Shown here in pieces: positions 44,620-53,042 of a stretch of DNA of 64,000 bases (within the stretch, counting starts at the first letter, position 1; every line of letters starts with the position of its first letter). Source of the stretch: Eubacterium sp. ER2 (GTDB taxonomy: Bacteria; Bacillota; Clostridia; Lachnospirales; Lachnospiraceae). Under the pieces are notes generated by a model, which was not told where the DNA came from, did no database searches, and was given only the letters and a program-made list of their open reading frames with translations. The stretch covers positions 1 through 64,000 of the forward strand of contig NZ_JPJE01000005.1 in the NCBI RefSeq assembly GCF_000765215.1, given 5' to 3'. The position numbers were made by a program, and so were the translations under genes.

Positions 44620-45900
44620 ATGGTAAAAGCAGTAGTAGGTGCGAACTGGGGCGATGAAGGTAAGGGCAAGATTACCGACATGCTGGGGGAGAACGCGGAT
44701 ATAATCGTCCGTTTCCAGGGCGGTGCCAACGCGGGACACACCATCATAAATGATTACGGTAAATTTGCACTTCACACACTGCCTTCCGGCGTGTTTTACA
44801 GTCACACCACAAGTATTATCGGCAACGGGGTTGCGCTGGATATTCCCAGACTTTTCGGAGAGATCCAGTCCATCGTGGAGAAAGGGGTGCCCATGCCGAA
44901 GATCCTTGTGTCAGACAGAGCGCAGATCGTGATGTCCTACCACAAGAATTTTGACGCCTACGAGGAGGAGAGACTGGGAGGAAAGTCCTTCGGGTCCACG
45001 AAATCCGGTATCGCGCCCTTCTACTCAGACAAATACGCAAAGATCGGCTTCCAGGTAAGCGAGCTCTTTGACGATGAGCTGCTCAAGGAGAAGACTGTCC
45101 GGGTGGCAGAGCAGAAGAACGTGCTGCTGGAGCATCTGTACCATAAACCATTGATCGATCCTGCTGACCTTTATAGAGAACTGAAAGAGTACAAAGAGAT
45201 GATCGAGCCCTATGTGTGCAATGTATCACTCTACCTTTACAACGCTCTCAAGGAGGGCAAGGAGATCCTGCTGGAGGGCCAGCTCGGCTCCCTGAAGGAT
45301 CCGGACCACGGCATTTACCCCATGGTCACATCCTCCTCCACTCTGGCAGGCTACGGCGCCATCGGGGCCGGTATCCCGCCCTATGAGATCAAGCAGATCA
45401 TCACTGTCTGCAAGGCCTACTCCAGCGCTGTCGGCGCCGGCGCCTTTGTCAGCGAGATCTTCGGCGAGGAGGCGGACGAGCTGAGGCGCAGGGGAGGAGA
45501 CGGCGGCGAGTTCGGCGCCACCACAGGACGCCCGAGACGTATGGGCTGGTTCGACTGTGTAGCCTCCAAGTACGGCTGCAGACTGCAGGGAACTACAGAC
45601 GTGGCCTTCACAGTGCTGGATGTGCTTGGTTATCTGGATGAGATCCCTGTCTGTGTGGGCTACGAGATCGACGGGGAAGTGACGACAGAGTTCCCCACCA
45701 CCCATCTTTTGGAGAAGGCAAAGCCGGTCCTCAAGACTCTCCCCGGCTGGAAGTGCGATATCCGGGGCATTAAGAAGTACGAGGACCTTCCGGAGAACTG
45801 CAGGAACTACATTGAGTTCATCGAGAGGGAGATCGGCTACCCCATCACAATGATCTCCAACGGACCGGGAAGAAGAGACATTATCTACAGAAATAAATAG
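44620..45900 (+). CDS. purA: Adenylosuccinate synthase
   Basis: A 426-residue GTP-dependent enzyme making adenylosuccinate from IMP and aspartate, the first step to AMP. The P-loop GDEGKGKI is near 12-19 with the catalytic Asp, NAGHTI follows with the catalytic His, and the base-recognition segment TTGRPRRMGWFD is near 305. The ATG at 44620 follows CAGGAGGAATGGATA; an in-frame ATG at 44587 has no site. It is the second purine gene in the window. Confidence 0.96.
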   Translation: MVKAVVGANWGDEGKGKITDMLGENADIIVRFQGGANAGHTIINDYGKFALHTLPSGVFYSHTTSIIGNGVALDIPRLFGEIQSIVEKGVPMPKILVSDRAQIVMSYHKNFDAYEEERLGGKSFGSTKSGIAPFYSDKYAKIGFQVSELFDDELLKEKTVRVAEQKNVLLEHLYHKPLIDPADLYRELKEYKEMIEPYVCNVSLYLYNALKEGKEILLEGQLGSLKDPDHGIYPMVTSSSTLAGYGAIGAGIPPYEIKQIITVCKAYSSAVGAGAFVSEIFGEEADELRRRGGDGGEFGATTGRPRRMGWFDCVASKYGCRLQGTTDVAFTVLDVLGYLDEIPVCVGYEIDGEVTTEFPTTHLLEKAKPVLKTLPGWKCDIRGIKKYEDLPENCRNYIEFIEREIGYPITMISNGPGRRDIIYRNK

Positions 45901-45920
45901 TTTGATCTTGATCCCCTTCG

Positions 45921-45955
45921 GGCGGCATGGCTGACAGGCTATGCCGCCTGTTTTC
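45921..45955 (+). terminator. purA terminator
   Basis: GGCGGCAT at 45921-45928 pairs with ATGCCGCC at 45941-45948, followed by TGTTTTCGTT. Confidence 0.7.
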
Positions 45956-45970
45956 GTTGTACATTTTGTG

Positions 45971-46027
45971 TTGACAGGACAGCCCGGGCTGTGGTATTCT
46001 TTTAGAGAAATAATTTAACACGTTAAA
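45971..46027 (+). promoter_or_regulatory. Symporter promoter with operator-like palindromes
   Basis: TTGACA at 45971-45976 and TATTCT at 45995-46000 are 18 bases apart. The spacer is almost filled by ACAGCCCGGGCTGT (45979-45992), a perfect palindrome. A second inverted repeat, TTTAAC-AC-GTTAAA, is at 46014-46027 in the leader. Confidence 0.65.
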
Positions 46028-46080
46028 GCGTTGCGGTTTAAAGCGACGAAGAAAAAAGCAGAGAAAAGGAGGAAACAAAA

Positions 46081-47610
46081 ATGATCATCAAGCTTACGAT
46101 CCTGCTGTTATTTTTTATTGTCATGGTGGCAGTGGGGATCTATGCCAGGAGACATGCGGGCAGTGTAGACGGATTTGTGCTGGGAGGACGGTCAGTGGGG
46201 CCGTGGCTGACAGCATTCGCCTACGGAACCTCCTATTTCTCAGCGGTCGTCTTTGTGGGATATGCAGGGCAGTTCGGGTGGAAATACGGCCTTGCCTCCA
46301 CCTGGATCGGAATTGGGAACGCGGTTATCGGCAGTCTTCTCGCCTGGGTTGTCCTTGGAAGGAGAACCCGCGTCATGAGCCAGCACCTGAGCTCCAGGAC
46401 CATGCCTGATTTCTTCGGGGAGAGGTATGGAAGCCGGTGGCTGAAGATCGCGGCGTCAGCCATCGTGTTCATTTTCCTTGTGCCCTACACAGCGTCCATC
46501 TACAATGGACTTTCCAGGCTCTTCGGGATGGCCTTCAACATTCCCTATGAGTGGTGCGTGATCCTCATGGCGGTGATCACGGCCGTGTACGTGATACTGG
46601 GCGGATACATGGCCACAGCCATCAATGACTTTATCCAGGGCATCATCATGCTGGCGGGCATTGTGGCGGTCATCGCGGCGGTGCTCTCAGGCCAGGGAGG
46701 CTTCATGGAGGCCGTAGGTAAGATGGCCCGGATCCCCAGCGACGTGGAGGTGACAATGGGGCAGCCCGGAGCCTTCACATCCTTCTTCGGCCCGGATCCC
46801 TTAAACCTGCTGGGAGTGATCATCCTGACTTCCCTTGGAACCTGGGGACTGCCCCAGATGATCCACAAATTCTACACCATCCGGGATGAGAAGTCGGTTC
46901 AGACGGGAACCATCATCTCCACTGTGTTTGCCATTGTGGTGTCCGGAGGATGCTACTTCCTGGGCGGCTTTGGCAGACTCTTTGACTCCCCGGAGATCTA
47001 CGGGGCGGACGGCTCCGTGGTGTACGACAGCATCATTCCCTTTATGCTGTCGGGACTTCCGGACATTCTGGTGGGCATTGTGGTGATCCTGGTGCTGTCG
47101 GCGTCCATGTCAACCCTGTCCTCCCTTGTCCTCACATCCAGCTCCACCCTGACGCTGGATTTCCTGAAGGATACAGTGATGAAGAAGATGAGCGAGAAAA
47201 AGCAGATCATTGTGATGCAGCTGTTGATCGTGTTCTTTATCCTCTTGTCTGTTGTGCTGGCTCTGGACCCGCCGGCCTTCATCGCGCAGCTTATGGGCAT
47301 TTCCTGGGGCGCTCTGGCAGGGGCATTCCTGGCTCCCTTCCTGTACGGCCTGTACTGGAAGCGGACCACAAGGGCGGCCGTGTGGGCCAGCTTCATCGCC
47401 GGCGTGGGCATCACCGTGTCCAACATGTTCATAGGATATATCGCCTCCCCCATCAACGCAGGCGCTCTGGCCATGGTGGCGGGAATGATCATCGTGCCAA
47501 TTGTGAGCCTTCTGACGCCGGCACCTGAAAAGGAGCATATTGAGAAGATATTTGCCTGCTACGATGAGACGGTAGTGATCAGGAAAAAGCATTCCCTGGA
47601 GGAGCAGTGA
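46081..47610 (+). CDS. Sodium:solute symporter (SSS family)
   Basis: A 509-residue transporter of the SSS family with about 13 membrane helices. The first helices contain GGRSVGPWLTAFAYGTSYFS, whose FAYGTSYFSA segment is typical of helix 2 near the sodium site. The C-terminal hydrophilic end is short. AAAGGAGGAAACAAAA precedes the ATG. No catabolic genes are linked, so the substrate (sugar, acid, amino acid or vitamin) is open. The palindromic promoter suggests tight control. Confidence 0.88.
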   Translation: MIIKLTILLLFFIVMVAVGIYARRHAGSVDGFVLGGRSVGPWLTAFAYGTSYFSAVVFVGYAGQFGWKYGLASTWIGIGNAVIGSLLAWVVLGRRTRVMSQHLSSRTMPDFFGERYGSRWLKIAASAIVFIFLVPYTASIYNGLSRLFGMAFNIPYEWCVILMAVITAVYVILGGYMATAINDFIQGIIMLAGIVAVIAAVLSGQGGFMEAVGKMARIPSDVEVTMGQPGAFTSFFGPDPLNLLGVIILTSLGTWGLPQMIHKFYTIRDEKSVQTGTIISTVFAIVVSGGCYFLGGFGRLFDSPEIYGADGSVVYDSIIPFMLSGLPDILVGIVVILVLSASMSTLSSLVLTSSSTLTLDFLKDTVMKKMSEKKQIIVMQLLIVFFILLSVVLALDPPAFIAQLMGISWGALAGAFLAPFLYGLYWKRTTRAAVWASFIAGVGITVSNMFIGYIASPINAGALAMVAGMIIVPIVSLLTPAPEKEHIEKIFACYDETVVIRKKHSLEEQ

Positions 47611-47792
47611 CAATACTTTTTTAAGAAATTCCTTACTTTTATTTTAGGTTCTCTCCATACAGAAGACACATTTGCGGAGTATAGTAGCAGCATAGAAGAA
47701 AAAAGTCATAAAAACAGAAAGCCGGCAATATAATAATAAAGCCGGGAAAACGGAGTATGGAGTATAAATAAGTAGAAGTGGAGGTATGCATC
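47611..47792 (+). other. 182-base gap without an assigned element
   Basis: AT-rich. It holds a T-run right after the symporter stop, two copies of AAAGCCGG (47719 and 47741 region) and purine-rich sequence before the small gene at 47793. No strong terminator stem is evident. Confidence 0.4.
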
Positions 47793-47948
47793 ATGAGAAA
47801 CAGCGAGAGAAAAGACATCAGCCAGGAAGCGATTTCCATGGAAGAATACTTGAGTAAGAGACAGAAGATAAAGGAGGCACAGCAGCGCAGACGGAGCCGG
47901 GAGAAGGAAAAAAGCCCGGCCTGGATGTGGGCCGGACTCTACGTCTGA
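47793..47948 (+). CDS. Small basic protein of 51 residues, unknown
   Basis: ATG at 47793 is preceded by GTGGAGGTATGCATC, a strong ribosome binding site, and the frame runs 51 codons to TGA at 47946-47948. The product is highly charged (EEYLSKRQKIKEAQQRRRSR), mostly helical, with an aromatic end (WMWAGLYV). The last 10 bases overlap the convergent membrane protein gene. I recognise no family. The good ribosome binding site and charged, low-hydrophobicity content argue for a real gene. Confidence 0.5.
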   Translation: MRNSERKDISQEAISMEEYLSKRQKIKEAQQRRRSREKEKSPAWMWAGLYV

Positions 47949-48217
47949 TCCTGTCCGGGGTCAGACGCTTCTGCAGCCTTCCCCGCATTTTCGGGGGAGC
48001 TCTCCTCGCCGGAGGGCGGGCGGCTGTTTTGAATATTTTTGTACACCAGAGTGTAGGCGTACAGAAGGACGGGGATGACAAAGGTGCAGACGATGGAGGC
48101 TTTCAGAAGGCCCATTGTCTGTGAATGGTCAGTGACTGCGAAGAACAGGGTGCTGCCGTACATGACGAGGAGCAGCAGGGCTGCGCAGGCCGCCAGGATC
48201 CGTCTGATCTTTTCCAT
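47939..48217 (-). CDS. Small two-helix membrane protein
   Basis: A 92-residue protein with hydrophobic segments at about 5-27 and 38-60, and a polar tail rich in Ser, Glu and Gly. The ATG at 48217 follows AAAGGAGCCCCTTCC on the minus strand; an in-frame ATG at 48283 has no site. No family recognised. Convergent overlap of 10 bases with the small gene at 47793. Confidence 0.65.
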   Translation of the reverse strand: MEKIRRILAACAALLLLVMYGSTLFFAVTDHSQTMGLLKASIVCTFVIPVLLYAYTLVYKNIQNSRPPSGEESSPENAGKAAEASDPGQDQT

Positions 48218-48335
48218 GGAAGGGGCTCCTTTCAGAAACATATTTACGATGTCCACGGATTGTTCCGTGCTGCGGGCTTTCACAATCCTGGCATCATTAT
48301 ATCGGGAAACAGCTAAAAAATCAAACCCATCCTCT

Positions 48336-48363
48336 TTGAAAATCGTGGAAAATAGTATATAAT
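48336..48363 (+). promoter_or_regulatory. Promoter of the SEC-C operon
   Basis: TTGAAA at 48336-48341 and TATAAT at 48358-48363 are 16 bases apart. A small hairpin (CCTGC-ACAG-GCAGG, 48384-48397) lies in the leader. Confidence 0.6.
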
Positions 48364-48416
48364 AGGGCTTGCACAGAAAAAAACCTGCACAGGCAGGAGC
48401 ACAAAGGAGTATAAAA

Positions 48417-48920
48417 ATGAGTACATTACTGGAACAGTGGCGGGCTACCGCTTACAATGAGAAGGCAGACAGAGGCCAGCTTCAGAAGTTCTGGGCTTCC
48501 TATTTCCAGATTGAGAAGGAAATCTATGAGAAGCTGCTCTCCAATCCGGACGAGGAGGTCCGCGGCACAGTCAAGGAGCTGGCGGAGAGATTTGGACACA
48601 GCGTCATGACTATGGTAGGCTTTCTGGACGGCATTGACGAGAGTCTGAAGGTGCCTAACCCTATTGAAACCATGGATGAGGACACACAGGTAAACCTTGT
48701 GTATGACAAAGCTCTGTTATATAAGAACATGGTGGCTGCCAAGGCTGACTGGCTTTACAATCTTCCCCAGTGGGACAACATTTTCACTGAGGAGGAGAGA
48801 AAGGCCCTCTACAAGGAGCAGAAAGAGTCAGGCACGATCCGCAAGCCGAAGAAGATAGGGCGCAACGATCCCTGCCCCTGCGGAAGCGGAAAGAAATACA
48901 AGCACTGCTGCGGAAGATAA
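48417..48920 (+). CDS. SEC-C zinc-motif protein
   Basis: A 167-residue cytoplasmic protein. The last 20 residues are a SEC-C motif ([19 protein letters not shown]), the zinc-binding element also found at the end of SecA, where it contacts SecB and ribosomes. The helical N-terminal part is of unknown function. The ATG at 48417 follows AAAGGAGTATAAA; an in-frame ATG at 48369 lacks a site. ydcF-like gene starts one base after the stop codon. Role in protein quality control is speculation. Confidence 0.85.
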   Translation: MSTLLEQWRATAYNEKADRGQLQKFWASYFQIEKEIYEKLLSNPDEEVRGTVKELAERFGHSVMTMVGFLDGIDESLKVPNPIETMDEDTQVNLVYDKALLYKNMVAAKADWLYNLPQWDNIFTEEERKALYKEQKESGTIRKPKKIGRNDPCPCGSGKKYKHCCGR

Positions 48921-48921
48921 G

Positions 48922-49635
48922 ATGATACTGGCAGCAGCGGTTTTCTGTCTGGCCTATTATCTGATCATCTGTAAGGCGATGGGAAAATGGAATTCTACCT
49001 TTGCCGGGTTCTGGCCCGGGGCCGGGGCGGCGTGCCTTCTCGGGCATGCGGCCGTCATTGCAGGCCCCCGCTGGCTTAGACTGGCAGTGGAGAGTTCTTT
49101 TTCCATTGCCCTTTTTGTATTTGTGCTGGTGGAGCTCAGGATCCTCCGGGGGATGCGCCCGGACCGGGAGACGGACTGCCCCTTTATCATTGTCCTGGGT
49201 GCCCAGATCCGGGGGACAGAGGTGACTGTCTCCCTGCGCCGGCGCCTGGATACAGCCATTTCCTACCTGGAAGAGCATCCGGGGACGATGGCTGTCCTGT
49301 CCGGCGGACAGGGCAGGGAGGAGGCTGTCAGCGAGGCCAGAGCCATGGGAGAGTACATGCGGGCAAGAGGGATCAGCCAGGCAAGGCTCATTCTGGAGGA
49401 GCGATCCACGTCCACCAGGGAGAATTTTGCCTTTTCCAGCCCGCTCATACCGGACCGGACAGCGCCGGTGGGGATCGTGACCAACAGCTTTCACATGTAC
49501 AGGGCAAAGGAGTATGCCAGGAGAACAGGATACCAAAATCCCCGGGCCATACCGGCGCCCAGCGGCCCGGTGCTGTTTTTGAACTACATGACAAGAGAAT
49601 TTTTCGCGGTCTGGAAAATGTGGATTTGCAGATAA
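48922..49635 (+). CDS. YdcF/SanA-like DUF218 membrane protein
   Basis: A 237-residue protein: hydrophobic helices in the first 75 residues, then a DUF218 domain. FIIVLGAQIRG, the repeat VLSGGQG and STRENFAFS are its conserved pieces. Relatives (ElyC, SanA) act in envelope integrity and vancomycin tolerance, but this group is not characterised. It starts one base after the SEC-C gene stop and may be coupled to it; no strong own binding site. The aldo/keto reductase follows 11 bases later. Confidence 0.85.
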   Translation: MILAAAVFCLAYYLIICKAMGKWNSTFAGFWPGAGAACLLGHAAVIAGPRWLRLAVESSFSIALFVFVLVELRILRGMRPDRETDCPFIIVLGAQIRGTEVTVSLRRRLDTAISYLEEHPGTMAVLSGGQGREEAVSEARAMGEYMRARGISQARLILEERSTSTRENFAFSSPLIPDRTAPVGIVTNSFHMYRAKEYARRTGYQNPRAIPAPSGPVLFLNYMTREFFAVWKMWICR

Positions 49636-49646
49636 AGGAGAAAAAT

Positions 49647-50510
49647 ATGAAAAATATGTACGACTGCTACACTTTGAACAATGGAGTGAAAAATCCCTGC
49701 CTTGGTTACGGCACCTACAAGGCGGCGGACGGAAAGAGCGCAGACATCATCCAGATGGCCATCGAGGCGGGATACCGGTATTTTGACACGGCCTCCTTCT
49801 ACGGGACAGAGGAGTATCTGGCGGAGGCTATACGCAGAAGCGGCGTCCCAAGAGAAGAGTTCTTCATCACGTCCAAGGCCTGGAAGACCCAGATGGGTTA
49901 CGAAAATGTAAAGGAGGCCTTCCGGCAGTCTCTGGAGGCGCTTAAGACCGATTACCTGGATCTCTACCTGATCCACTGGCCCCTGCCGGAGGAGGGCTAC
50001 AGTAACTGGAAACAGCTGGACAAAGAGACATGGAGGGGGCTGGAGGAGCTGTACGAGGAGGGAAAGGTGAAGGCAATCGGCGTCAGCAATTTCCTCCCCC
50101 ATCACATTGAAAATCTGCTGGAGGACTGCCGCGTCCGCCCGGCGGTGGACCAGATCGAGTTCCATCCCGGCTACACCCAGGAGATGACAGTTAGGTACTG
50201 CCAGGAGAAGGACATTCTGGTGCAGGCCTGGAGCCCCATCGGCAGGCGGGCCCTCCTGGATAATGAGATGCTCCAGGAAATGGCCGGGCAGTACGGCGTG
50301 TCCGTGGCCCAGCTGTGTATCCGCTACGCTATCCAGCGGGGGATCGTGCCCCTTCCCAAGTCCTCCGCCATGGAGAGGATGAAGCAGAACCAGGATGTGT
50401 TCGGATTTGAGATCACGGAAGAAGACATGTACAGGCTGGGGACTATGCCCCAGACCGGCTGGTCGGGACTGCACCCGGACGCCGGATCTGTGAGGAGGCC
50501 GGAAAAATGA
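49647..50510 (+). CDS. Aldo/keto reductase
   Basis: A 287-residue NADPH-dependent aldo/keto reductase (AKR5-like). The catalytic tetrad is visible: Asp in YFDTASFYG, Tyr in the same motif, Lys in ITSKAW and His in LIHWPLP. GVSNFLPHHIENLL and PLPKSSAMERMKQN bind the cofactor. The ATG at 49647 follows AAAGGAGAAAAAT; an in-frame start at 49620 would overlap the previous gene. Its stop overlaps the thioesterase gene by 4 bases. Likely aldehyde detoxification. Confidence 0.92.
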   Translation: MKNMYDCYTLNNGVKNPCLGYGTYKAADGKSADIIQMAIEAGYRYFDTASFYGTEEYLAEAIRRSGVPREEFFITSKAWKTQMGYENVKEAFRQSLEALKTDYLDLYLIHWPLPEEGYSNWKQLDKETWRGLEELYEEGKVKAIGVSNFLPHHIENLLEDCRVRPAVDQIEFHPGYTQEMTVRYCQEKDILVQAWSPIGRRALLDNEMLQEMAGQYGVSVAQLCIRYAIQRGIVPLPKSSAMERMKQNQDVFGFEITEEDMYRLGTMPQTGWSGLHPDAGSVRRPEK

Positions 50511-50950
50511 TGAGAGAGATACAGGAATACAGACACAAAGTGCAGTATTACGAGACAGACCAGATGGGGATCGTCCACCACTCCAACTACATTCGCTGGT
50601 TCGAGGAGGCCAGGACAGACCTTCTGGAGCAGATGGGGATGGGATATGACAGAATGGAGGCCCTGGGCATAGGAAGTCCGGTCCTGGGAGTGGAGGCGGA
50701 CTATCTGCGGATGGTCCACTTCGGGGACATCGTGTCCATACAGACCAGGATGAAGGAGTACAACGGCATCAAGCTGACGCTGGAGTACGAGGTGACAGAT
50801 GAGAAGAACGGCATGGTCCACTGCCGGGGGCTGACAAAGCACTGCTTTCTAAATGAGAAGGGGCGTCCCGTGTCCCTGAAAAAGGATTACCCGGATATCC
50901 ACGCTCTCTTTGTGGAGATGATGGAGCAGGGGAAGCAGAAGCCAGAGTAA
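50507..50950 (+). CDS. Hot-dog fold acyl-CoA thioesterase (YbgC/4HBT type)
   Basis: A 147-residue hot-dog thioesterase that cleaves acyl-CoA. The active-site signature YYETDQMGIVHHSNYIRWFEE starts near residue 12; its Asp is the catalytic residue of the 4-hydroxybenzoyl-CoA thioesterase group. Length matches the family, which forms tetramers. It is translationally coupled to the reductase (ATGA overlap). Chain-length preference unknown. Confidence 0.92.
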   Translation: MMREIQEYRHKVQYYETDQMGIVHHSNYIRWFEEARTDLLEQMGMGYDRMEALGIGSPVLGVEADYLRMVHFGDIVSIQTRMKEYNGIKLTLEYEVTDEKNGMVHCRGLTKHCFLNEKGRPVSLKKDYPDIHALFVEMMEQGKQKPE

Positions 50951-51019
50951 AAAAGAAGAATATTTTTCAAAAAAAGTGCAGATACTATCTCTGATAAACA
51001 GATAAAGGAGGTAGTATCA

Positions 51020-51400
51020 ATGCCAGAATTAAAATGTACTGTACAGACCTGCATGCACAACCAGAACTATTACTGTACGCTGGACAAGATCCAGGTGGGA
51101 GGCAATTCTGCCCAGAGAGCGGAGGAGACAAGCTGCGACAGCTTCCAGGAAAGAGGAGGCGCCCAGACCAATTCCTTCGGAGGCTCCTACAGCAATTCCC
51201 AGAGTAATTCCTACAGCGGCGCCGCCGGCATGGGAATGGGAAACAGCACAGGCAGCGCATCCGCCTGCAGCTGTGTGGACTGTCAGGCAGTCCAGTGCAA
51301 GTACAATGACAACTGTCACTGCAACGCGGGAAAGATCAGTGTGGAGGGCGGAAATGCCTGTCAGAGCAGCCAGACAGAGTGCGCCACATTTACCTGCTGA
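51020..51400 (+). CDS. Two-repeat DUF1540 protein
   Basis: A 126-residue cytoplasmic protein with two Cys-rich DUF1540 modules at about 3-45 and 84-126, each with four cysteines spaced like a zinc site (CTVQTCMHNQNYYC; CVDCQAVQCKYNDNC). A Ser/Asn/Gly-rich linker separates them. TAAAGGAGGTAGTATCA precedes the ATG. Function of the family is unknown; it is frequent in spore-forming clostridia. Confidence 0.88.
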   Translation: MPELKCTVQTCMHNQNYYCTLDKIQVGGNSAQRAEETSCDSFQERGGAQTNSFGGSYSNSQSNSYSGAAGMGMGNSTGSASACSCVDCQAVQCKYNDNCHCNAGKISVEGGNACQSSQTECATFTC

Positions 51401-51461
51401 GACTAGAGCGGGCAGCGCGAGAGCGGCTGGAGAGCACGGAATAATCTTCCTATCATGAAAA

Positions 51462-51511
51462 AGAGAGGAAGGACGGCATATGTATTGGCATATGCGCTGT
51501 CCTTCCTCTCT
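51462..51511 (+). terminator. Long hairpin between the DUF1540 and AI-2E-family genes
   Basis: AGAGAGGAAGGAC with GTCCTTCCTCTCT, plus GCATATG with CATATGC, form a 20-bp stem with one small internal loop and a 6-base loop. The following sequence is only moderately T-rich. Confidence 0.65.
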
Positions 51512-51611
51512 GTATGTCCTTTGCATGCCTGCTGTTCCTTTCTGCGTTGCTTTTTCAGATGGGCATTGCTATAATAGTTTATATGCGCAGAATGAAAAGG
51601 AAATGATAGAT

Positions 51612-52967
51612 ATGACCGAGACGGAGAGGGAAACAAAAAAAGAGAATAAGGACAGGCCAAGGAGCGGGAGAGGAACCTCCTGGATCCGCCAGCAGTTTGG
51701 CCGGGGACTTACATATTTTATCGTGGTGGCAGCAGGAATTATGTTTTATTTTGCCCTGCTGCGGGCCACCAATCTGACAGATGTGCTCTGGACTGTGGTG
51801 GATGTGCTGAAGCCCATTTTGTACGGGCTTATCATCGCCTACCTGCTGAACCCCATTGTGAAGCAGGTGGACCGGCATCTCGGACCGGCGCTGAAAAATA
51901 AGATGAAAAACGAGACAAAGGCAAAGAAGCTCTCACGGGCGGCCGGGATCGCCCTGGCTGTCGTGTTCCTCTTCTTCCTGATCACTGCCCTGATCAACAT
52001 GCTGATACCGGAGCTGTACAAGAGTATCCGGGATCTGGTGATGACGCTGCCGGGGCAGCTGAACAGCCTGGGACGGGAGTTCAACAGGTTCTACGCGAAT
52101 GACTCTGCCATAGGCGATATCGTAAAGCGGGCTCTCAGCGAGGGGACGGATATGCTGCAGAACTGGCTTCGCACGGATCTGCTGGCCCGGATCAACGACC
52201 TGATGGCCAGCCTGACGGAGGGCGTGATCAGCTTCCTCAGCGAGGTGTTCAACGCTCTGATCGGCGTCATCGTGTCCGTGTATGTGCTGTTCAGCAAGGA
52301 GAAGTTTGTCTCCCAGACAAAGAAGACAGTCTACGCGGTGTTTTCCACCAGGAACGCCAACGCCATCCTCCATCTGACCAGGAAGAGCAACGAGATATTC
52401 GGCGGCTTTATCATCGGAAAGATCATCGACTCCGCCATTATCGGCGTGCTCTGTTTTATCGGCATTTCCATACTGAGGATGCCCTACGTCATGCTGGTCA
52501 GCGTGATCGTGGGAGTGACCAATGTGATCCCCTTCTTCGGACCCTACATAGGGGCGATCCCCTCGGCTGTCCTGATCATGCTGGCCGATCCGCTGAAGGG
52601 CGTATACTTTGTTATCTTTATCTTCCTCCTGCAGCAGCTGGACGGCAATTTCATCGGGCCTAAGATCCTCGGAAACAGCACAGGGCTTTCCGCCTTCTGG
52701 GTTATCTTTTCCATCCTCCTGGGAGGAGGGCTTTTCGGGTTCCCGGGGATGCTCATGGGGGTGCCCACCTTTGCGGTGATCTACTATATTGTCCAGACAA
52801 TCGTCAACAGACGGCTGGAGAATAAAAATCTCCCTACTCAGTCGGACTTTTATGACGAGCTGAGCTATGTGGATGACAGCGGCTCCTACGTGGGCGGCGG
52901 AGATGCCGGCGATACCCGCGATGGGCAGGGCAGCGAGCCGGAAAACGGCAGGCAGGACCAGAAGTGA
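51612..52967 (+). CDS. AI-2E/PerM family membrane transporter
   Basis: A 451-residue membrane protein of the AI-2E (UPF0118/PerM) family, whose members export autoinducer-2 or act as Na+/H+ antiporters. About eight helices are seen, with a central amphipathic stretch at about 110-190 and the family segment VPFFGPYIGAIPS near 300. The hydrophilic C-terminus is rich in Asp, Gly and Ser. I chose ATG 51612 (AAAGGAAATGATAGAT upstream). No quorum-sensing gene is adjacent, so substrate is open. Confidence 0.88.
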   Translation: MTETERETKKENKDRPRSGRGTSWIRQQFGRGLTYFIVVAAGIMFYFALLRATNLTDVLWTVVDVLKPILYGLIIAYLLNPIVKQVDRHLGPALKNKMKNETKAKKLSRAAGIALAVVFLFFLITALINMLIPELYKSIRDLVMTLPGQLNSLGREFNRFYANDSAIGDIVKRALSEGTDMLQNWLRTDLLARINDLMASLTEGVISFLSEVFNALIGVIVSVYVLFSKEKFVSQTKKTVYAVFSTRNANAILHLTRKSNEIFGGFIIGKIIDSAIIGVLCFIGISILRMPYVMLVSVIVGVTNVIPFFGPYIGAIPSAVLIMLADPLKGVYFVIFIFLLQQLDGNFIGPKILGNSTGLSAFWVIFSILLGGGLFGFPGMLMGVPTFAVIYYIVQTIVNRRLENKNLPTQSDFYDELSYVDDSGSYVGGGDAGDTRDGQGSEPENGRQDQK

Positions 52968-53042
52968 GTCAACAGAGCCAGGACAGCGAGATAACAGAGT
53001 GAATATATAGAAGAATTCAGAGAGGATAAAGGAGAAAAGACT

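Noticed and set aside
52968-53042. SAM or S-box riboswitch upstream of metA
   Set aside because: The gap is only 75 bases and lacks the conserved S-box core and a terminator.
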